Origin: Oscillospiraceae bacterium
GTDB lineage: Bacteria; Bacillota; Clostridia; Oscillospirales; Oscillospiraceae
DNA: 14,648 nucleotides
Assembly: GCA_016296565.1 (NCBI GenBank)
Contig: JAEDJB010000039.1
Coordinates: forward strand, 1-14,648
Reading direction: 5' to 3'
Below, one piece after another: positions 7,557 through 14,032 of the stretch; position 1 is the first letter of the stretch; every line of letters begins with the position of its first letter. The position numbers were made by a program, and so were the translations under genes. Under the pieces are notes generated by a model, which had not been told where the DNA came from, searched no databases, and saw only the letters and a program-made list of their open reading frames with translations.

Positions 7557-8243
7557 TCATTCCAGGATTTTTTCCGGGCGAAATTTCAGAAAATCCGCCG
7601 AAATCAGCCGGTAGACCACCCCGGACCGCTCTCCCTGGACCGCCAGGCGGTGGCTGGCCCCGTGGAGATGGCCGTAATAGCAGGCCCGCACCCGGTACTT
7701 CTCCAGCAGCTCCAGGATAGGGTCGCAGCGGTACCCGTCATAGAAGGGGGGGTAGTGGAGAAAGCACAGCTTCTCCGCGTCTCCGGCGGCTTTCAGGGAG
7801 GTCTCCAGCCGCAGCAGCTCCCGGTTGAAGACCTTGGCGTTCTGTCCCTGCTGCTCCTCCTCATAGAACCACCCCCGGGTGCCGCAGAGGGCGGTGTCCC
7901 CGTAGAACAGGCAGTTGTTGTGGAGGATGGAGAAGGTGGTAAACCCCTTCTCCTGGAAGAACCGATCCATCTTGGCTGCGGTGTTCCACCAGTAGTCGTG
8001 GTTGCCCTTCAGAAGGATCTTCCGCCCCGGCCAGGCGTTCAGCCAGGCAAAGTCCTGCTCCGACTCCTCCAGGCTCATGCCCCAGGACACGTCCCCGGCG
8101 ATCACCAGAGTGTCCTCCGGCTTAAGGACCGACAGGCCCTGGGCGAGCTTTTCCATGTACCCCTCCCAGACGCCGCCGAACACGTCCATGGCCTTCTGGC
8201 TGCTCAGGGAAAGGTGGGTGTCTCCCATTACATACAGTGCCAC
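7557..8243 (-). CDS. Calcineurin-like metallophosphoesterase
   Basis: 228-residue soluble predicted phosphohydrolase with a complete two-metal site: Asp8 and His10 (GDTH), Asp51 (GDVSWG), Asn81 and His82 (KGNHDYWW), His163 (LHYPP), and His192 and His194 (GHLHG). These are the five family motifs in the right order. The start is GTG with GAGGTG 5 nt upstream. It lies 17 nt after thrC, so translation is likely coupled to that gene. The substrate is unknown: the family includes phosphodiesterases, nucleotidases and protein phosphatases. It resembles the stand-alone predicted phosphohydrolases of Firmicutes more than YfcE or MPP-type nucleases. No signal peptide is present, so it should be cytoplasmic. 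Confidence 0.88.
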   Translation of the reverse strand: MALYVMGDTHLSLSSQKAMDVFGGVWEGYMEKLAQGLSVLKPEDTLVIAGDVSWGMSLEESEQDFAWLNAWPGRKILLKGNHDYWWNTAAKMDRFFQEKGFTTFSILHNNCLFYGDTALCGTRGWFYEEEQQGQNAKVFNRELLRLETSLKAAGDAEKLCFLHYPPFYDGYRCDPILELLEKYRVRACYYGHLHGASHRLAVQGERSGVVYRLISADFLKFRPEKILE

Positions 8244-8260
8244 CGGATCACCTCACGTTC

Positions 8261-9748
8261 TTACTGGAGCATCTCCAGCACCACGTCCATCATCTGCTCC
8301 TTGTCCACATGCTCCTGGAAGCGGACGTCCTTGTTCCGCAGGGAGGCCAGAGGTCTGGGCGCGGGACGGCCGGAGACCTCCTCCAGCTGGTCCAGAGCGT
8401 CCAGGCCCTGGCGGACCTCCTCCACCCCCAGGCTGTGCAGCACGCTGTCGCAGAACTTGAAGGGGCTGGCGGTGGAGACGAACACGGTCTTTCTGGTGTC
8501 CCCGCTGGCCTTCCGGTACTCCTCCATCACCTGGTAGGCAACGGCGGTGTGGGGGTCGATCAGGTAGTGGTGGTCCTGCCACACGGTGCGAATCACCTGG
8601 CTGGTGGTGGCCTCGTCGCAGAAGCCGGCGAAGAAGTCCTCGGTCAGGCGGGCCTTCAAGTCAGAGGTGACGGCATAGCGGCCGGTGGTGTTCAGCTGCT
8701 TCATGTAGTCTGCCACCGCCTGGTCGTCCTGGCCGGTGAGGGCGAAGAGCAGGCGCTCTAAGTTGCTGGACACCAGAATGTCCATGGAGGGGGACATGGT
8801 GGTGTGGAAGGGGCGGTTCTTGTCGTACACGCCGGTGTTGATAAACTCGGTGAGCACGTTGTTGCTGTTGGAGGCGCAGATCAGCTTGCCCACGGGCAGG
8901 CCCATCTGACCGGCATACCAGCAGGCCAGGATGTTGCCGAAGTTGCCGGTGGGGACGCAGTAGTTGACCTTCTCCCCCATCTGGATCTTCCCCTGGTTCA
9001 GCAGGTCGCAGTAGGCGGAGATGTAGTACACCAGCTGAGGCAGGATGCGGCCCCAGTTGATGGAGTTGGCAGAGGACAGGAAGTACCCCCGGTCCGCCAG
9101 GTCCGCCCGGAGCTTCTCGTCGGAGAACAGAATCTTCACCCCGGTCTGGGCGTCGTCGAAGTTGCCGTGGACGGCGCAGACCCCCACGTTGTTCCCCTCC
9201 TGGGTCTTCATCTGGAGGGCCTGGACCTCGGACACCCCGTCCTTGGGATAGAACACCAGGATCTTGGTGCGGTCCACGTCCTTAAAGCCCTCCAGGGCGG
9301 CCTTGCCGGTGTCCCCGGAGGTGGCCACCAGGATGCACACGGTCTTCTCCTCCTGGTTCTTCACCAGGGAGGCGGAGAGCAGGTGGGGCAGCAGCTGTAA
9401 GGCCATGTCCTTGAAGGCGGAGGTGGGGCCGTGCCACAGCTCCAGGCAGTAGGTGTCCTCGTCCAGGGTGTGGAGGGGAGCCACCCGGCTGTCGTCGAAC
9501 TTGTCGGAAGCGTAGCCCGCCTGGGTGAAGGCGGTGAGCTCCTCTTCGGAAAAGTCCTCCAGGAACAGCTTCATCACAGCCACGGCCCGCTGGCCGTAGG
9601 TCTTGCCCTGCAGCTCCTCCAGGAAGGCAGGGGTAATCTGAGGCAGAACCTCGGGGGTGAGCAGGCCGCCGTCCCGGGCCAGACCCTGGGCAATGGCCTG
9701 GCTGGCGGTGAGGCTCACGTTCTTGTTTCTCGTGCTGACATATCTCAT
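8261..9748 (-). CDS. thrC: Threonine synthase
   Basis: PLP-dependent enzyme that converts O-phospho-L-homoserine to L-threonine and phosphate, the last step of threonine synthesis. From the ATG at 9748 it is 495 residues. The N-terminus MRYVSTRNKNVSLTASQAI matches the family start, and AAGGTG lies 8 nt upstream; the frame stays open further 5' but that part runs into the intergenic region and yraN. The PLP lysine is Lys113 in HGPTSAFKDMA, and the phosphate-binding stretch ATSGDTGKAA follows. Its length and the YVSTR start fit the long bacterial class that resembles E. coli ThrC. No homoserine kinase or dehydrogenase gene is nearby. It follows yraN after 52 nt, probably in the rbgA group; no attenuator or T-box is visible. 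Confidence 0.96.
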   Translation of the reverse strand: MRYVSTRNKNVSLTASQAIAQGLARDGGLLTPEVLPQITPAFLEELQGKTYGQRAVAVMKLFLEDFSEEELTAFTQAGYASDKFDDSRVAPLHTLDEDTYCLELWHGPTSAFKDMALQLLPHLLSASLVKNQEEKTVCILVATSGDTGKAALEGFKDVDRTKILVFYPKDGVSEVQALQMKTQEGNNVGVCAVHGNFDDAQTGVKILFSDEKLRADLADRGYFLSSANSINWGRILPQLVYYISAYCDLLNQGKIQMGEKVNYCVPTGNFGNILACWYAGQMGLPVGKLICASNSNNVLTEFINTGVYDKNRPFHTTMSPSMDILVSSNLERLLFALTGQDDQAVADYMKQLNTTGRYAVTSDLKARLTEDFFAGFCDEATTSQVIRTVWQDHHYLIDPHTAVAYQVMEEYRKASGDTRKTVFVSTASPFKFCDSVLHSLGVEEVRQGLDALDQLEEVSGRPAPRPLASLRNKDVRFQEHVDKEQMMDVVLEMLQ

Positions 9749-9800
9749 TGGGATCACACCTTTCCAATCGGATGGGTTCAAATGGGTTATAATAAAAGTA

Positions 9801-10169
9801 TTAAAACGCGTTTTCCCAGTGCCGGATTTCCGGCCGGCGCGTTTGTTCTCCGTTGGGAGCGTAAACCTCCACCACGTCAAACCGGGGCTGACGGTCCGTG
9901 GGGTGCTCCATCAGATAGTGCAGGGCGGCAATGCGCACCTTCCGCTGCTTGGCGGGGGTGACAAACTCCCGGGCCTGGGCCAGATCCGCGTTTTTGCGGA
10001 GCTTCACCTCCACAAAGCACAGGTACCCGCCCCGGGCGGCCACCAGGTCGATCTCCCCTTCCCGGCAGCGGTAGCGGGTGGTGAGAATCCGGTAGCCCCG
10101 CCATTTCAGGTAGCGGGCGGCCTGCTCCTCGCCCCAGAGGCCCAGGGCGGTCCGGTCCCCGCCCCTCAC
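9801..10169 (-). CDS. yraN: UPF0102 (YraN) family nuclease-fold protein
   Basis: 122-residue protein of the UPF0102/YraN family, which has a restriction-endonuclease-like fold related to archaeal Holliday junction resolvases. The putative active-site residues are visible: Glu14 (GEEQAARYL), Glu39 and Asp41 in GEIDLVA, and Glu54-Val-Lys56 in FVEVK. Biochemical function is unproven for the family. The start is GTG and overlaps the rnhB stop by 4 nt (GTGA), so translation is probably coupled. The rnhB-yraN pairing is common in Clostridia and Proteobacteria, suggesting a role in nucleic acid processing. The gene ends within a short AT-flanked palindrome (9803-9814). Confidence 0.93.
   Translation of the reverse strand: MRGGDRTALGLWGEEQAARYLKWRGYRILTTRYRCREGEIDLVAARGGYLCFVEVKLRKNADLAQAREFVTPAKQRKVRIAALHYLMEHPTDRQPRFDVVEVYAPNGEQTRRPEIRHWENAF
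9803..9814. repeat. 12-bp palindrome at the yraN stop
   Basis: AAAACGCGTTTT is a perfect palindrome that spans the last yraN codons and the stop. The dyad is visible, but it leaves no room for a loop and no U-run follows closely, so a terminator is unlikely. It may be only coincidence of the coding sequence. Confidence 0.3.
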
Positions 10170-10768
10170 AGCTTCTTTAAAAAGGTCAGGCGGTGGATGG
10201 GGCAGGGTCCGTACTGACGCAGGCGCTCATAGTGGAGCTTGGTGGGGTAGCCCTTGTGCTTTTCAAAGGCATATTCGGGGTACTGCTCCGCCATTTCCAG
10301 CATGTACCGGTCCCGGGACACCTTGGCCAAAATCGAGGCCGCCGCGATGGAGGCGCTCTTTCCGTCCCCCTTCACCACGGTCTCGTTGGGGCAGGTAATG
10401 CCGACGGACCGGTTGCCGTCGATGAGGGCAAAGTCGGCGGGCGGGTCCAGGGCACGGATGGCCCGGTCCATGGCCAGCATCCGGGCGTTTAAGATGTTGA
10501 TCTGGTCGATCTCCTTCTCGTCCGCCCAGGCCACCGCCCAGGCCACGGCCTGGCGGGTGATCTGCTCAAAGAGGACCTCCCGGCGCTTTTCCGTGACCTT
10601 CTTGGAGTCGTTTAAGTAGGGGGCGTCCCACCCCTCCGGCAGGATCACCGCCGCGGCGTACACCCGGCCGGCCAGGGGACCGGCTCCGGCTTCATCGGCG
10701 CCGCACACCCGGGTCAGGCCCCGGGCAAAGCAGGCCCGCTCCAGCTGCCACAGGTCAGGGCGCTCCAT
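10166..10768 (-). CDS. rnhB: Ribonuclease HII with a variant GRG motif
   Basis: Endonuclease that cuts the RNA strand of RNA-DNA hybrids and nicks 5' of single ribonucleotides in DNA. It has 200 residues. The four acidic residues are present: Asp25 and Glu26 (CGADEAG), Asp117 (ALIDGN) and Asp135 (VKGDGKS), followed by IAAASILAKVSRDR. The junction-sensing GRG motif normally found in DEAGRGP reads GAG here (codons GGA GCC GGT), so the basic residue is lost. The tail HRLTFLK is typical. It overlaps the end of rbgA by 14 nt, with a strong GGAGG site inside the rbgA 3' end, and overlaps yraN at its own stop. The rbgA-rnhB order is conserved in Firmicutes. Confidence 0.95.
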   Translation of the reverse strand: MERPDLWQLERACFARGLTRVCGADEAGAGPLAGRVYAAAVILPEGWDAPYLNDSKKVTEKRREVLFEQITRQAVAWAVAWADEKEIDQINILNARMLAMDRAIRALDPPADFALIDGNRSVGITCPNETVVKGDGKSASIAAASILAKVSRDRYMLEMAEQYPEYAFEKHKGYPTKLHYERLRQYGPCPIHRLTFLKKL

Positions 10769-11639
10769 GGGTGTCCTCCTTTGGCTCCAGGTCCTCGGGC
10801 AGCTCCAGGGTGATCCGCCCCAGCTTGCCCCCCCGGAACTCGTCCAGCAGGATGTTGGCCATGCGCTCTAAGTCCACCTCGCCCCCGGAGATGAGAAAGC
10901 CCCGCTTCCGGGCCCCTTCCTCCAGCAGGTCCCAGCCGGTCATCCCCTCCTGGGGGACGAGCTTGAACCGGGCGGTGAGGGCTTCCGGCTTGCGCTGGGC
11001 CAGCAGCTGGATCAGGTGGAAGGCCAGGGTCTCCACGTCCATGATGGCGTCCCGCACCGCGCCGGTGAAGGCCAGGTGCATGCCGATGGTCTCGTCCTCA
11101 AACTTGGGCCAGAGGATGCCGGGGGTGTCCAGCAGCTCCAGGCCCTGGTCCACGGTGACCCACTGCTTGCCCCGGGTGACCCCGGGCCGGTCCCCCGCCT
11201 TGGCGGACTTCTTCTTGGCCACCTTGTTGATGAAGGTGGATTTGCCCACGTTGGGGATGCCCACCACCATGGCCCGGACCGGACGGCCCACCTGGCCCTT
11301 TTCCTTCCACTTGGCGATCTGTTCCTTCAGCGCCCCCCGCATCACCGGAGAGAACTGCTTGACCCCCGCGCCGCTGCGGGCGTCGCACTCCAGCACGGAG
11401 ATCCCCTGGGCCCGGAACCAGGCCCCCCAGGCCTTGCTGGCGGCGGGGTCCGCCTGGTCCGCCCGGTTCAGGATCACCACCCGGGGCTTGCTGCCCACCA
11501 GGTCGTCGATGTCGGGGTTGCGGCTGGCGATGGGGATGCGGGCGTCAATGACCTCCGCCACCACGTCCACGTATTTCAGGTTCTCCGCAATCATGCGGCG
11601 GGTCTTGGTCATGTGGCCAGGATACCACTGAATATTCAC
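10755..11639 (-). CDS. rbgA: Ribosome biogenesis GTPase RbgA (YlqF)
   Basis: Circularly permuted GTPase needed for late 50S assembly. From the GTG at 11639 it is 294 residues, close to the family's usual 280 or so; AAGGAG lies 11 nt upstream, and the N-terminus NIQWYPGHM is the family hallmark. A longer in-frame start (11687) would precede the ribosome-binding site and overlap the promoter. Permuted motif order is visible: G4 as NRAD (58-61, normally NKxD), then CDARSG, G1 GIPNVGKST (127-135), and G3 DTPG (171-174). The C-terminal helical domain follows. The Arg in NRAD is a mild departure from the common Lys. It is the first gene of the rbgA-rnhB-yraN-thrC group. Confidence 0.96.
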   Translation of the reverse strand: MNIQWYPGHMTKTRRMIAENLKYVDVVAEVIDARIPIASRNPDIDDLVGSKPRVVILNRADQADPAASKAWGAWFRAQGISVLECDARSGAGVKQFSPVMRGALKEQIAKWKEKGQVGRPVRAMVVGIPNVGKSTFINKVAKKKSAKAGDRPGVTRGKQWVTVDQGLELLDTPGILWPKFEDETIGMHLAFTGAVRDAIMDVETLAFHLIQLLAQRKPEALTARFKLVPQEGMTGWDLLEEGARKRGFLISGGEVDLERMANILLDEFRGGKLGRITLELPEDLEPKEDTHGAP

Positions 11640-11678
11640 TGGGTTCCCATCTCCTTCCGTTGGTTTAATTGACAAATT

Positions 11679-11707
11679 AGTATACACGATTTTAAGATTT
11701 TTGAAAA
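11679..11707 (-). promoter_or_regulatory. Candidate promoter for the rbgA group
   Basis: TTTTCA (11702-11707) and TATACT (11679-11684) are 17 nt apart on the minus strand, giving a leader of roughly 33 nt before the GTG. A short dyad TTTCC-A-GGAAA (11713-11723) lies just upstream of the -35. The region is AT-rich against its surroundings. Confidence 0.55.
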
Positions 11708-11765
11708 CCCCCTTTCCAGGAAAAATCCCCCGCTCTCAGGCAAATGGTGAAAAGGCACCAGAAAG

Positions 11766-11812
11766 CAATCAGCCTGCCGGAAAGGGCTTTGCCGTTTCCA
11801 ACAAGCTGATTG
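11766..11812 (-). terminator. 47-nt long hairpin after the zinc-ribbon gene
   Basis: Two 18-nt arms (11766-11783 and 11795-11812) pair fully when a few G-U wobbles are allowed in the minus-strand RNA. Inside them, after one C-C mismatch, GGC pairs with GCC around an AAA loop. It begins 26 nt after the stop of the zinc-ribbon gene. The bases that follow (CTTTCTGG) are only weakly U-rich, so it may terminate inefficiently, protect the 3' end, or be a stray palindromic element. Its place, between two transcription units, favours a terminator. Confidence 0.55.
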
Positions 11813-11838
11813 TCTCATCTGTTTCCTGTGGAGTCCGT

Positions 11839-12375
11839 TTATTTGCCCACCAGGGGGCTGCCGCAGTATTCGCAGGTGCCGCTGCTGCCCGCCCGGAGCC
11901 GGGTGGTGCCCCCACAGGCGGGGCAGAGCACATCCACAAAGCCGGCCCCCTCCTCCTCCGCGGTCCCGCTAGAGAGGATCACCCGGGGCTGCCCCCGGGT
12001 CTGCAGGGAGCAGTTGCACAGATATCCCTTGTCCAGCAGCTGCTCCAGCTCCGGGAGGATAGCGGAGGGCTCCATGCCCGTCTGTCTGGCCAGCTCGGAG
12101 AGGGTGACCACCCCGTCCTGGTCGCAGGCAAAGATGGCGCTGTACCGGTTGGCCCGGTCAGCCAGCTTCCGGCCCCGGAGGCCCAGACAGCACAGCAGCA
12201 CCGAGGGGATAAGCAGCACCACATAAACCGCCAGGTTCTGCCCCAGGTCCTCGTCCGTCAGGGCCAGCACCACGGACAAGGCGAAGAACACCGTGAGGAT
12301 TGCCCCCAGAATGACGAAGAGCCGGTTTCTCCGGGCCGCCTTTGCCGCGGTTTTCGATCGATACATGCCGTTCAT
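11839..12375 (-). CDS. Membrane protein with two TM helices, helix-turn-helix-like segment and C-terminal zinc ribbon
   Basis: I do not recognise a named family. The 178 residues show a short basic N-terminus (KTAAKAARRNR), two hydrophobic helices (about 18-38 and 47-66), and a cytosolic segment of about 78-135. That segment has winged-helix flavour: GVVTLSELARQTGMEPSAILPELEQLLDKGYL followed by a strand pair. A zinc ribbon closes the protein, with CPAC and CEYC pairs (Cys151, 154, 168, 171). The short TM hairpin would leave the C-terminal part in the cytoplasm. The ATG at 12375 has GGAGG 9 nt upstream. It starts 34 nt after the TMEM43-like gene, so the two are likely one transcript and may work together. 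A role in membrane sensing or protein interaction is inference only. Confidence 0.8.
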   Translation of the reverse strand: MNGMYRSKTAAKAARRNRLFVILGAILTVFFALSVVLALTDEDLGQNLAVYVVLLIPSVLLCCLGLRGRKLADRANRYSAIFACDQDGVVTLSELARQTGMEPSAILPELEQLLDKGYLCNCSLQTRGQPRVILSSGTAEEEGAGFVDVLCPACGGTTRLRAGSSGTCEYCGSPLVGK

Positions 12376-12409
12376 AGTTTCTTTCCTCCCTTCCTGTTTC
12401 CGGGACTTC

Positions 12410-13273
12410 TCATGGATTCTGTTTCTGCCGGGGATTTCCCTTCGCCGTCTTTTTCAGGCTGCGCACCCCCAGAAGCACCAGCACAGCGGCAAGGATGACA
12501 GAGATAATCAGCGCGCTGCTGGTATACTCGTTGGCGTCCACCAGATCGTCAATGGTTTTCTCGCCCTGAACCATGGGCAGAATGTCCAGTCCCTCTGCCT
12601 TCACCAGCGTGTCGCCCCGCTGAATCCCGATGCAGGTATAGAGCAGCGGGTCATCCGGGGAAACCACTTGGTAGGAGATGCGGACCGTCCCCGCTCCCGC
12701 GGCGCTGCCCCATTTCTTCTCCAGCGTCTGCTTCCCGGGAAGAGTCTGGCTGTCGGACAGGTAGATATCCTGAACCAGGTTCCAGCCATATTCTTCCAGG
12801 GCGGCAGGGTCATAGTCCTGGTAGAGCTTCGGCGACGACACCTGGAGAAGATAGGATTCCGGAACGGTAAAGTCGCCCAGCTTCGTGGGGGCCACGAGGG
12901 CACTGCTTACAAGCTCCGGCGTGTTGATGCCGTTGTTGCCCCCTTCGCTGTAATCGTACCCGACCCGTTCCCAGTCCCAGGTAGTTTCCTCGCCCTCCGT
13001 CTTGCTCGCTTCATACACCTCTACGATCCGCTGCGCCCGCAGGCAGGGCAGCTGGACGCCCGTGACACTGTCCACAAGGGGCAGCTCTCCCTCCAGCTTT
13101 CCGGACACAACCACCAGCTTGCCCTCGTTTTCCGGCAGAAGGGTTCCTCCCTCCAGATAGACCGCGCTTTCAATCTGCCCCACGGTTTCCGGGGACGAAA
13201 GAAAGCCCGAGATCCCTGCCGCCAGAACCAAAGCGCCGGCCGCTATCAGAACAATACCTTTCACTTTTCCCAT
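12410..13273 (-). CDS. TMEM43-like membrane protein
   Basis: 287 residues with one TM helix at each end (about 5-25 and 252-271), a long segment between them that may lie outside the membrane, and a basic C-terminal tail. The sequence resembles the TMEM43/LUMA family: NEGKLVVVSGKL (49-60), then a stretch like CLRAQRIVEVYE (77-88), and late GDTLVKAEGLDILPMV (220-235). Bacterial members of this family have no settled function. The ATG at 13273 is preceded by an excellent AAGGAGGT site 6 nt upstream. It is the first gene of a two-gene unit with the zinc-ribbon protein, read from its own promoter. The family call rests on pattern recall and should be confirmed by profile search. Confidence 0.68.
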   Translation of the reverse strand: MGKVKGIVLIAAGALVLAAGISGFLSSPETVGQIESAVYLEGGTLLPENEGKLVVVSGKLEGELPLVDSVTGVQLPCLRAQRIVEVYEASKTEGEETTWDWERVGYDYSEGGNNGINTPELVSSALVAPTKLGDFTVPESYLLQVSSPKLYQDYDPAALEEYGWNLVQDIYLSDSQTLPGKQTLEKKWGSAAGAGTVRISYQVVSPDDPLLYTCIGIQRGDTLVKAEGLDILPMVQGEKTIDDLVDANEYTSSALIISVILAAVLVLLGVRSLKKTAKGNPRQKQNP

Positions 13274-13318
13274 TACAGTACCTCCTTAACAATGTAGGGG
13301 GGATTCTGCTATGCCGAT

Positions 13319-13349
13319 GGATTCCTTATAATACAACTATAAAGAATCC
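13319..13349. repeat. 31-bp inverted repeat over the promoter of the TMEM43-like gene
   Basis: Arms of 12 bp (13319-13330 and 13338-13349) match as an inverted repeat with one mismatch, around 7 bp. On the minus strand they read GGATTCTTTATA and TATAAGGAATCC. The dyad covers the -10, most of the spacer, and the likely transcription start. This is what a repressor operator would look like; a role as RNA hairpin is less likely because the start falls inside it. Confidence 0.6.
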
Positions 13350-13357
13350 TATGACAA
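13328..13357 (-). promoter_or_regulatory. Promoter of the TMEM43-like/zinc-ribbon unit
   Basis: TTGTCA (13352-13357, five of six to consensus) and TATTAT (13328-13333, five of six) are separated by 18 nt on the minus strand. The leader to the ATG at 13273 is about 48 nt. It lies just after the rplS terminator, so the unit appears independent of rplS. Confidence 0.7.
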
Positions 13358-13384
13358 ATTACAAGAAAAACCTGATTTCTGCCT

Positions 13385-13421
13385 AAAAAAAGGAAAAGGA
13401 CGTGCCGAAGCACGTCCTTTT
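13385..13421 (-). terminator. Intrinsic terminator of rplS
   Basis: In the minus-strand RNA AAAAGGACGUGC and GCACGUCCUUUU form a 12-bp stem (13394-13405 with 13410-13421) capped by a stable UUCG tetraloop. After two C comes a run of seven U (13385-13391). It begins 16 nt after the rplS stop. This is the clearest terminator in the window. Confidence 0.93.
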
Positions 13422-13437
13422 TGGAAAACTCGATTGA

Positions 13438-13782
13438 TTACAGCTTCTCCTTGACCTTGGCTGCCTTGCCCACGCGGCCGCGCAGATAATACAGCTTTGC
13501 CCGGCGGACCTTACCCTTGCGGATGGTCTCCACCTTTTCGATGACGGGGCTGTACAGGGGGAACACCTTCTCCACGCCCACGCCGTAGGAAATGCGGCGG
13601 ACGGTGAAGGTCTCGTTGATGCCGCCATGCTTCTTGGCAATGACGGTGCCCTCGAACACCTGGATACGCTCACGGTTGCCTTCCTTGACCTTCAGGTGGA
13701 CACGGACGGTGTCACCCACGTTCACAGAGGGGGCTTCCTTGGCGGGCATGTTCTTCTCAATAAAGCTCTTCATGAGATCCAT
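13438..13782 (-). CDS. rplS: 50S ribosomal protein L19
   Basis: L19 sits at the 30S-50S interface of the large subunit. It has 114 residues, normal length. The recognisable core is VGDTVRVHLKVKEGNRERIQ, FEGTVIA, FTVRRISYGVGVEKVFPLYSP, and the basic C-terminus (RRAKLYYLRGRVGKAAKVKEKL region). I chose the ATG at 13782 because AGGAGG lies 9 nt upstream and MDLMKSFIEKN is the family start; the frame continues 5' only through the leader. Unlike the usual rpsP-rimM-trmD-rplS operon, here rplS has its own promoter, leader and terminator, and faces a divergent antiporter gene. It is probably autoregulated through the leader. Confidence 0.98.
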   Translation of the reverse strand: MDLMKSFIEKNMPAKEAPSVNVGDTVRVHLKVKEGNRERIQVFEGTVIAKKHGGINETFTVRRISYGVGVEKVFPLYSPVIEKVETIRKGKVRRAKLYYLRGRVGKAAKVKEKL

Positions 13783-13824
13783 AGTCTTTTTCCTCCTAAT
13801 TATACAGGTGTTCGTGAGGCTTGT

Positions 13825-13857
13825 CTCTGCCGCCTTGTCCCGGCGGCGCTCCCAGAG
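13825..13857 (-). promoter_or_regulatory. Structured rplS leader, candidate L19 autoregulatory element
   Basis: The leader of about 100 nt between the promoter and rplS contains a bulged hairpin: outer stem CUCUG with CAGAG, a 6-nt bulge on the 5' side, inner stem CCGCC with GGCGG, and a GGGACAA loop. An L19 leader motif is known upstream of rplS in Firmicutes; whether this one fits that model needs a covariance search. Confidence 0.5.
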
Positions 13858-13889
13858 GACCACCCTTTTTTATCCATAGACCATAGGAC

Positions 13890-13918
13890 ATTGTAACAGG
13901 CCGGCGGGCAGATTGCAA
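13890..13918 (-). promoter_or_regulatory. rplS promoter
   Basis: TTGCAA (13913-13918), 17-nt spacer, and TACAAT (13890-13895) preceded by TGT, which makes an extended -10. Strong match for a housekeeping sigma-A promoter on the minus strand, about 110 nt before the rplS ATG. A 30-nt homopyrimidine tract (13931-13960, plus strand) lies upstream. Confidence 0.8.
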
Positions 13919-13988
13919 GCACAAATTTCACTTTTTTCTCCCCCCTTCTTTTCCCCCTTCGGGACAATTCGACGGAAAGGGAAAGCAC

Positions 13989-14017
13989 TTGACATTCCTC
14001 CCTATATCATGTACGGT
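13989..14017 (+). promoter_or_regulatory. Candidate promoter of the antiporter gene
   Basis: A perfect TTGACA -35 (13989-13994) is followed 17 nt later by TACGGT (14012-14017), a poor -10. Such a weak -10 would suit a regulated promoter. The leader to the ATG at 14069 would be about 45 nt. Confidence 0.5.
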
Positions 14018-14030
14018 CATGGGGAGGAAT
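13994..14030. repeat. 9-bp inverted repeat flanking the antiporter -10
   Basis: ATTCCTCCC (13994-14002) and GGGAGGAAT (14022-14030) are perfect reverse complements around 19 bp that hold the -10 and two CATG copies. The right arm also lies within a short local hairpin, GGGGA-GGAA-TCCCC (14021-14034). It could be a regulator-binding site or, if transcription begins upstream, two competing RNA folds. Confidence 0.5.
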
Positions 14031-14032
14031 CC

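Noticed and set aside
7650..8537. Plus-strand open frames opposite the phosphoesterase and thrC genes
   Set aside because: Shadows of well-supported minus-strand genes; no motif or translation signal.
9749..9800. Separate promoter, attenuator or T-box before thrC; direct repeat ATGGGTT (9772-9778 and 9782-9788)
   Set aside because: The gap is only 52 nt; AT-rich hexamers occur but no paired -35, and no leader peptide or T-box sequence is visible. The 7-nt repeat is too short to interpret.
9749..9880. Longer thrC start at 9880
   Set aside because: It would add 44 residues that overlap yraN and are unlike threonine synthase; the start at 9748 has a ribosome-binding site and the family N-terminus.
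11640..11750. Riboswitch before rbgA (GCCTGAGAGC stretch)
   Set aside because: The fragment superficially recalls known aptamers, but the matching halves of a glycine or TPP riboswitch are missing, and the likely transcription start is downstream of it.
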